Below, piece by piece: positions 1 to 3,606 of a stretch of DNA of 7,571 bases; the stretch's first letter is position 1; each line of letters begins with the position of its first letter. Position numbers and translations under genes: made by a program. This DNA is from a bacterium (GTDB lineage: Bacteria; Patescibacteriota; Patescibacteriia; Patescibacteriales; JAKAJF01), in contig JAKAJF010000044.1 of assembly GCA_021813875.1 (NCBI GenBank), positions 1-7,571 of the forward strand, given 5' to 3'. The notes under the pieces were generated by a model. The model worked only from the letters and a program-made list of their open reading frames with translations, did not search any database and was not told where the DNA came from.

Positions 1-1347
1 GCCCAAGGTCTTGTTATCCTGGGCCATCGGTCGCTCGCCCTGAAGGACGTGGATCTCCACGCTCGTCTGGTTGTCAGCTGCCGTCGAAAAAGTTTGCGAT
101 TTAGAAGTCGGAATGGTGGTATTTCTCTCGATCAAAGGAGTCATGACGCCGCCCAAGGTCTCGATGCCTAAGGTCAGAGGAGTGACGTCTAAAAGCAGGA
201 TGTCTTTGACCTCGCCTTGCAGGACACCGGCCTGGACGGCCGCGCCCAAGGCGACGACCTCGTCCGGATTGACGCTCAAGTTAGGCTCCTTGCCGAAGAA
301 TTCCTTGACTTTGCTCTGGACCATGGGCATGCGAGTCATGCCGCCGACCATAATCACTTCGTTGATATCATTGACCGAAAAATTGGCGTCAGCCAAAGCA
401 CGCTTACAGGGTTCGATAGTCTTGGTCACCAGATCCCCTACCAATTCTTCGAGCTTGGCGCGGGATAATTTCATGACCATATGCTTCGGGCCTTCCGGAC
501 CAACAGTGATGAAAGGCTGGTTGATCTCGGTCTCCATGGTCGAAGACAATTCGATCTTGGCCTTTTCCGCCGCTTCCTTGATTCTTTGCAAGGCTAAAGT
601 ATCCTTGCTCAGATCAATCCCTTGATCTTTCTTAAATTCTTCCAAGATCCAATTCATGATCCTCTGGTCAAAGTCGGCGCCGCCCAGATGGGTATCGCCG
701 TTGGTCGATCTCACTTCAACGGTGTCCTCGGAGATTTCCAAGATGGAGATATCGAAAGTGCCGCCGCCCAAATCGTAAACCGCCACCTTCTCGCCCTTTT
801 TTTTATTGAAGCCGTAAGCCAGGGCGGCCGCGGTCGGCTCATTGATGATACGTTTGACCTCGAGGCCGGCGATTTGACCGGCGTCCTTGGTCGCTTGTCT
901 CTGGGAATCATCGAAGTAGGCCGGAACAGTGATGATGGCTTCGGTGATCTTCTCGCCCGTGCGGGCTTCGGCGTCAGCCTTCAGTTTGGACAAAATCATC
1001 GCCGAAACTTCCTGAGGAGTATATTCCTTGTCGCCCATCTTGATTTTGACGCCTTCTCCGGCCTGGACGATTCTGTAAGGCATGACCGATAAATCTTTTT
1101 GTACTTCCGGATCAGAAAAGCGTCGGCCGATCAAACGCTTGACCTCGAAAATGGTATTTTCCGGATTAGTGACGGCCTGGCGCTTGGCGGCCTGGCCGAC
1201 CAATCTTTCGCCGGCCTTGGAAATAGCCACGACTGACGGCGTGGTCCTCGCGCCCTCGGCGTTTTCTAAGATCTTCGGCTGGCCGCCTTCCATGATGGCC
1301 ATGGCCGAGTTGGTTGTTCCTAAATCAATCCCTAAAATCTTTGGCAT
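1..1347 (-). CDS. dnaK: Molecular chaperone DnaK (Hsp70), 3' end outside the window
   Basis: ATP-driven cytosolic chaperone that binds exposed hydrophobic peptides, with GrpE as exchange factor and usually DnaJ as ATPase activator. The frame is open for 449 codons from the ATG at 1347 to the window edge. Visible motifs: phosphate-1 loop IDLGTTN (7-13), the catalytic-type Lys70 in VKRLIGRRF, VPAYFDDSQRQATKDAG (141-157), NEPTAAALAYG (169-179), phosphate-2 loop DLGGGTFD (192-199, with Thr197), NGDTHLGG (216-223) and VGGMTRMP (334-341). The interdomain linker VKDILLLDVTPL (380-391) is intact, followed by the first ~58 residues of the substrate-binding beta domain, ending at ALQ-type HVLQGER...NKTLG. 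The rest of the beta domain and the helical lid lie outside. The nucleotide-binding domain looks complete and functional. It is the fourth visible gene of the hrcA operon, 73 nt after hsp20. The Shine-Dalgarno is poor (only a distant GAGAG), so translation may depend on other signals. Identity is certain. Confidence 0.98.
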   Translation of the reverse strand, partial: MPKILGIDLGTTNSAMAIMEGGQPKILENAEGARTTPSVVAISKAGERLVGQAAKRQAVTNPENTIFEVKRLIGRRFSDPEVQKDLSVMPYRIVQAGEGVKIKMGDKEYTPQEVSAMILSKLKADAEARTGEKITEAIITVPAYFDDSQRQATKDAGQIAGLEVKRIINEPTAAALAYGFNKKKGEKVAVYDLGGGTFDISILEISEDTVEVRSTNGDTHLGGADFDQRIMNWILEEFKKDQGIDLSKDTLALQRIKEAAEKAKIELSSTMETEINQPFITVGPEGPKHMVMKLSRAKLEELVGDLVTKTIEPCKRALADANFSVNDINEVIMVGGMTRMPMVQSKVKEFFGKEPNLSVNPDEVVALGAAVQAGVLQGEVKDILLLDVTPLTLGIETLGGVMTPLIERNTTIPTSKSQTFSTAADNQTSVEIHVLQGERPMAQDNKTLG

Positions 1348-1373
1348 ATTAGTAGGTCACTCTCGAGCATCGA

Positions 1374-1389
1374 CGGGAGCTGATTCCCG
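1374..1389 (-). other. Small hairpin in the hsp20-dnaK gap
   Basis: In the 73-nt gap before dnaK, CGGGA and TCCCG can form a 5-bp stem around a 6-nt loop (ATCAGC). No T-tract follows on the transcribed strand, so it does not look like an intrinsic terminator. It ends about 26 nt before the dnaK ATG and does not cover an obvious Shine-Dalgarno. It may be an mRNA stability or processing element, or chance. No CIRCE or convincing promoter is visible in this gap. Confidence 0.3.
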
Positions 1390-1420
1390 ATCATTATCGT
1401 TTCTCGTAGTGATTATTTTA

Positions 1421-1849
1421 TTATTTTTTAGTCTCAATCTTTATCTTCTTTGGTTTGGTTTCTTCCGCCTTGGGGATGGAAATCTTTAAGACCCCTTTTT
1501 CCGCGACTGCCGAAGCTTTATCGCCGACGACGTGGGTCGGCAACGGGATGCTTCGGAAGAAGCTGCCGCGTCTGATCTCTTTGCGGTAATAATTCTTATC
1601 TTCGACTTCGCTTTTCTTTTCGCTTTCACCTTTGATGGTCAAAACGTCGTTCTCGATCGAAATGTCGACCTTTTCCGGATCGATACCGGCCAGCTGGGTC
1701 TCGACGATGACACTATCTTTATCCTCATACATATCGACCGCCGGCACGAATCCGGCCTGTCTCCTGGCCGTCGGCAGGAGTTCGTCCATCATCTTTTCCA
1801 TGTCTTCAAAAGGTTCGAGCATGGGGGTCCATCTTATTAACGCTGACAT
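1421..1849 (-). CDS. Small heat shock protein, Hsp20/alpha-crystallin family
   Basis: ATP-independent holdase of 142 residues that keeps unfolding proteins soluble until DnaK can refold them. The short N-terminal arm (1-34) begins with an ALIRWTP-type stretch common in bacterial Hsp20 proteins. The alpha-crystallin domain spans about 35-128: PAVDMYEDKDSVIVE at the first strands, LAGIDPEKVDISIENDVLTIKG (53-74), and the A-x4-GVL signature (Ala114, Gly119-Val-Leu121) followed by KISIPK. The C-terminal tail is Lys/Glu rich and ends in KPKKIKIETKK. Its IKI at 136-138 could serve as the I-x-I oligomerisation anchor. The gene lies between grpE (109-nt gap) and dnaK (73-nt gap), an uncommon place for hsp20, and presumably belongs to the HrcA regulon. 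The ATG at 1849 is chosen because no in-frame start lies closer to the AGGGAG sequence and the N-terminus matches the family; the next Met (residue 10) would remove the conserved arm. The family call is certain; which hsp paralogue it is cannot be said. Confidence 0.95.
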   Translation of the reverse strand: MSALIRWTPMLEPFEDMEKMMDELLPTARRQAGFVPAVDMYEDKDSVIVETQLAGIDPEKVDISIENDVLTIKGESEKKSEVEDKNYYRKEIRRGSFFRSIPLPTHVVGDKASAVAEKGVLKISIPKAEETKPKKIKIETKK

Positions 1850-1862
1850 ATTCTTGTCTTCG

Positions 1863-1894
1863 CTCCCTACGAATCCGAGAAGAGCCGGAGGGAG
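1863..1894 (-). promoter_or_regulatory. Candidate SD-sequestering hairpin (possible RNA thermometer) before hsp20
   Basis: The best Shine-Dalgarno for hsp20, AGGGAG (1868-1863), is exactly complementary to CTCCCT (1894-1889) just upstream in the same leader. The 20-nt loop can form an inner helix, TCCG with CGGA (1889-1886 with 1877-1874), which competes for one base with the outer stem. Known RNA thermometers (ROSE, fourU) often sit before small heat shock genes and hide the ribosome binding site, but this one matches neither class by sequence. A weakness is that AGGGAG lies 13 nt from the ATG, which is long. This is inference from base pairing only. Confidence 0.4.
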
Positions 1895-1921
1895 GATTGT
1901 GGTTTAATTTTTAAGTCTTTT

Positions 1922-1949
1922 TAACCTTAATTTCTTAAAATTAAGATTA
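1922..1949 (-). other. AU-rich 12-bp stem-loop between grpE and hsp20
   Basis: On the transcribed strand TAATCTTAATTT can pair with AAATTAAGGTTA around the loop TAAG, giving 12 bp with a single G-U pair. It starts about 10 nt after the grpE stop codon. No uridine run follows in the hsp20 direction (the next bases are mostly A), so it is not a standard terminator. It is so AU-rich that it may be stable only at low temperature. Possible roles are 3' end protection of hrcA-grpE mRNA, a processing site, or none. Confidence 0.4.
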
Positions 1950-1958
1950 TTTTAAAAA

Positions 1959-2474
1959 TTATTTCTTAAACTCATAAACGGCGACTCGGGCCGGCTTGAT
2001 GACCTTGCCGTTCAATTTGTAACCAGAGGAATACTCCTGGGCGACTGACCCGTCCTTCTCCTCGTCATCGGTGTCGCGCATCTCGACCGCGTCCATGGTG
2101 TTATGATCGAACCGCTCCCCCTCCGTCTTGACTTCCTCGACCGAAAAACTCTCCAAAACATCCTTGAACTGCCTGATGATATGCCCGATCCCCTCGACCC
2201 AGGGCGCCTTTTCGGCCTCTGCCGGAATATGGTCCAGGGAAGTCTTCAGATTGTCGTAGACCGGCAAAAAGGCCAAGATCAGCTGTTCGTTGGCATATTT
2301 GCCGAACTCTTCCTTCTCTTTGGCGGTCTGTTTCAAAAGGTTCTGATAATCGGCCAGGGCTCTTTTGTATTTATCCTCCATCACTTTCAGATCCTCGGAA
2401 ATTCCGGCTTCAGACTCTCCTTTCTCTCCGGCCTCTTCATCATTGATCTCTCCTTTTTTTGTTTCTTCCTCCAT
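1959..2474 (-). CDS. grpE: Nucleotide exchange factor GrpE
   Basis: Homodimeric cofactor that opens the DnaK nucleotide-binding cleft to release ADP. The protein has 171 residues. An acidic, probably disordered N-terminus (1-26) is followed by a long heptad-type helix (about 28-62, EDLKVMEDKYKRALADYQNLLKQ and on), the helical bundle with NEQLILAFLPVYDNLKTSL (62-80), and the beta domain ending in SSGYKLNGKVIKPARVAVYE (149-168), which matches the family C-terminal signature. One oddity: the conserved stretch usually written FDP..HEAV reads FDHNTMDAV here (122-130), so the Pro and the His-Glu pair are replaced. The gene starts 5 nt after the hrcA stop codon and has no upstream Shine-Dalgarno, so translation is probably coupled to hrcA. 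An out-of-frame ATG inside the gene has a better AAAGGAG in front of it but leads nowhere useful. Identity is certain. Confidence 0.96.
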   Translation of the reverse strand: MEEETKKGEINDEEAGEKGESEAGISEDLKVMEDKYKRALADYQNLLKQTAKEKEEFGKYANEQLILAFLPVYDNLKTSLDHIPAEAEKAPWVEGIGHIIRQFKDVLESFSVEEVKTEGERFDHNTMDAVEMRDTDDEEKDGSVAQEYSSGYKLNGKVIKPARVAVYEFKK

Positions 2475-2479
2475 TTGTT

Positions 2480-3160
2480 TTAATTTAATTTTGTCGAAAT
2501 AAATTTGATCAAAGATAGGTTCTTTTCATAATCCATCCTCATGGGCCCCAAGATTCCGAAGATGCCGGTCTTTCCTTCCTGCTTATATTTTACGATGATC
2601 GAACCGCAAAGATTACTGAAAGGATTGGCGGAACCCAGAAGGATCTGGGTCCCGTATTGGAACTGGTCAAAATTCTTATCGATGATCTCGTCCATCTGGT
2701 CGATGATCTCTGAAATCCCGTAGATCAGGTCGTTCTGAGCGAATTCCGGCTGGGAGAGAAGGTTAGAGATGCCGGTGTAAAACAAATTATGGCGATGAAA
2801 GGCCCAGAAGACGGCGTTTGAGGAGAATTTTGAAATTGCTTTGGCCGCCTGTTTGAAGCTTAATTCATCCTTCCCTTTCAGAAGCTTCTCGAAGGCCTGG
2901 CTTTCGGCTTTGCCGATCTTCTTTTCTCCCAGGCTCTCGATATATAAGTTATAGGCCTTTTCCGTCGGCACGCGGCCGGCCGAAGTGTGGGGCTGCATGA
3001 TAAAACCCTCCTCTTCAAGGGCGGCCATCTCATTCCGGACAGTGGCCGGGGAGATGTCTAATTTATATTTATCCACTAAAACGCCCGAGCCTACGGGCGC
3101 CCCGGTCTTGATATGTTCTTTGATCAAAGTGCTTAAAATAAGCAGCTTGCGTTTATCCAT
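2480..3160 (-). CDS. hrcA: Heat-inducible transcription repressor HrcA, compact form
   Basis: Repressor that binds CIRCE operators and is released when GroEL or unfolding stress withdraws its folded form. The N-terminal winged helix-turn-helix is complete (1-77): MDKRKLLILSTLI, the recognition-helix region SPATVRNEMAALEEEGFI (37-54) and the wing HTSAGRVPTEKAY (58-70). The C-terminus also matches full-length HrcA: GIFGILGPMRMDYEKNLSLIKFIS (199-222). The total is only 226 residues against about 340 in Bacillus-type HrcA, so the shortening is internal, in the GAF-like dimerisation region and its inserted domain. The frame is continuous and both ends are conserved, so this looks like a naturally small form, not a broken gene. 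It is the first gene of the heat-shock operon and sits directly under a CIRCE-overlapped promoter, so it should autoregulate. The ATG at 3160 is chosen because it aligns with the family N-terminus. No Shine-Dalgarno precedes it, which fits the leaderless transcript predicted by the promoter position. Confidence 0.95.
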   Translation of the reverse strand: MDKRKLLILSTLIKEHIKTGAPVGSGVLVDKYKLDISPATVRNEMAALEEEGFIMQPHTSAGRVPTEKAYNLYIESLGEKKIGKAESQAFEKLLKGKDELSFKQAAKAISKFSSNAVFWAFHRHNLFYTGISNLLSQPEFAQNDLIYGISEIIDQMDEIIDKNFDQFQYGTQILLGSANPFSNLCGSIIVKYKQEGKTGIFGILGPMRMDYEKNLSLIKFISTKLN

Positions 3161-3166
3161 ATTCCA

Positions 3167-3194
3167 ATTATAACTTAATTAGCACTCTTGTCAA
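3167..3194 (-). promoter_or_regulatory. Consensus sigma70-type promoter of the hrcA operon
   Basis: Reading the minus strand, a perfect -35 TTGACA (3194-3189) is followed by a 16-nt spacer and a perfect -10 TATAAT (3172-3167). Only 6 nt (TGGAAT) separate the -10 from the hrcA ATG, so transcription should begin at or within a base or two of position 3160, the A of the start codon. The predicted message is therefore leaderless. The promoter overlaps the CIRCE operator along its -35 and most of its spacer. Confidence 0.85.
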
Positions 3195-3205
3195 GAGAGT
3201 GCTAA
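3179..3205. promoter_or_regulatory. CIRCE operator (HrcA binding site), perfect inverted repeat
   Basis: TTAGCACTC (3179-3187), a 9-nt spacer (3188-3196) and GAGTGCTAA (3197-3205) match the CIRCE consensus at all 18 positions. On the minus strand the spacer reads TCTTGACAA, so the -35 hexamer TTGACA lies inside it and the downstream half-site fills the promoter spacer. Bound HrcA should therefore directly exclude RNA polymerase. It is the only CIRCE I see in the window, so it presumably controls hrcA, grpE, hsp20 and dnaK. Its edge is 37 bp from the candidate -35 of the divergent small gene, so an effect on that gene is possible but not indicated. Confidence 0.97.
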
Positions 3206-3242
3206 AATAGATGGTCCCCCTATCAAACGGCGAGGAACATCC

Positions 3243-3270
3243 TTGCTATTGTCCTCCATTTTGTTAAAAT
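3243..3270 (+). promoter_or_regulatory. Candidate promoter of the small plus-strand gene
   Basis: TTGCTA (3243-3248) and TAAAAT (3265-3270) are spaced by 16 nt and resemble sigma70-type -35 and -10 elements. A start near 3277 would give a leader of about 23 nt carrying the ribosome binding site. The spacing and location fit well; the match is reasonable but not perfect. Confidence 0.5.
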
Positions 3271-3285
3271 GATAAAAACTTTAAA

Positions 3286-3292
3286 AAAGGAG
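3286..3292 (+). promoter_or_regulatory. Shine-Dalgarno site that fixes the start at 3300
   Basis: AAAGGAG lies 7 nt before the ATG at 3300, an optimal distance. The in-frame TTG at 3294 would be only 1 nt from it and cannot be the start. This is the strongest ribosome binding site in the window and contrasts with the weak or absent ones of the minus-strand genes. Confidence 0.8.
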
Positions 3293-3299
3293 ATTGGCC

Positions 3300-3584
3300 A
3301 TGCCGACGCTCACGCAGGAAAGGATGAAGGAATTGTGCGATAAGTACCCTGAGGAATCCGAGCAGATCGTCCAAAAGTTCCATTCGGCCCAGATAGCCAT
3401 GTCGGCCTTCGCCAAAAAATTACATCAAGACGGCATAGACGCGGCCGAAATCGGAAAAGTTCTCGCGATCTTCATGGAGACAGCTCCCTTTGCCATGAGC
3501 ATAGAGCTCTTGCGCGCGAAGATCCCCAATACCGAGATCCCTCTGATCATGAGGCCGATCGAACAAGTCGTCAAGCATTCTTAG
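3300..3584 (+). CDS. Small helical protein of unknown function (94 aa)
   Basis: I do not recognise this protein. It is 94 residues, soluble-looking, without a signal peptide or clear membrane segment, and has one Cys (14). The sequence suggests four helices: about 5-16 (TQERMKELCDKY), 18-43 (charged, then rich in Ala and Met), 46-73 (AAEIGKVLAIFMETAPFAMSIELLRAK, the most hydrophobic part) and 81-92. These could form a small bundle or a protein-protein interaction module. There is no visible metal site or helix-turn-helix. It appears genuine: a candidate promoter, an optimally placed AAAGGAG, coding-like composition, and an intrinsic terminator starting in its stop codon. It is transcribed away from hrcA, next to the CIRCE region, and converges on mrdA. 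The placement alone does not show a role in heat shock or cell shape. A lineage-specific conserved protein is the simplest reading. Confidence 0.75.
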   Translation: MPTLTQERMKELCDKYPEESEQIVQKFHSAQIAMSAFAKKLHQDGIDAAEIGKVLAIFMETAPFAMSIELLRAKIPNTEIPLIMRPIEQVVKHS

Positions 3585-3606
3585 CTTCCGGATCGGAAGC
3601 TTTTTT
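3583..3606 (+). terminator. Intrinsic terminator after the small gene
   Basis: AGCTTCCG (3583-3590) and CGGAAGCT (3594-3601) form a perfect 8-bp stem around GAT, or 7 bp with a 5-nt loop, followed by six T (3601-3606). The stem begins with the last two bases of the small gene's TAG stop codon, and the T-tract shares two bases with the mrdA stop codon on the other strand. On the minus strand the A-tract precedes the hairpin and no T-run follows, so it should work mainly for plus-strand transcription. Confidence 0.9.

Noticed and set aside
622..1092. Long plus-strand open frame opposite dnaK
   Set aside because: The minus strand encodes an unambiguous DnaK with all motifs here; the opposite frame has no family resemblance, ribosome binding site or sensible hydrophobic pattern.
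1348..1420. Separate promoter or second CIRCE for dnaK
   Set aside because: No CIRCE half-site is present. GATAAT and TAAAAT occur, but without a suitable -35 at the right spacing.
2440..2450. Internal translation start in grpE behind AAAGGAG
   Set aside because: The ATG following that sequence is out of frame with GrpE; the purine-rich run is simply Lys/Gly/Glu codons.
2480..3160. HrcA as a frameshifted or truncated pseudogene
   Set aside because: The frame is continuous, both N- and C-terminal family signatures are present, and a perfect operator and promoter remain.
3294..3299. TTG start giving a 96-residue version of the small plus-strand protein
   Set aside because: It is only 1 nt after the AAAGGAG site, too close for initiation; the ATG at 3300 is at the ideal distance.
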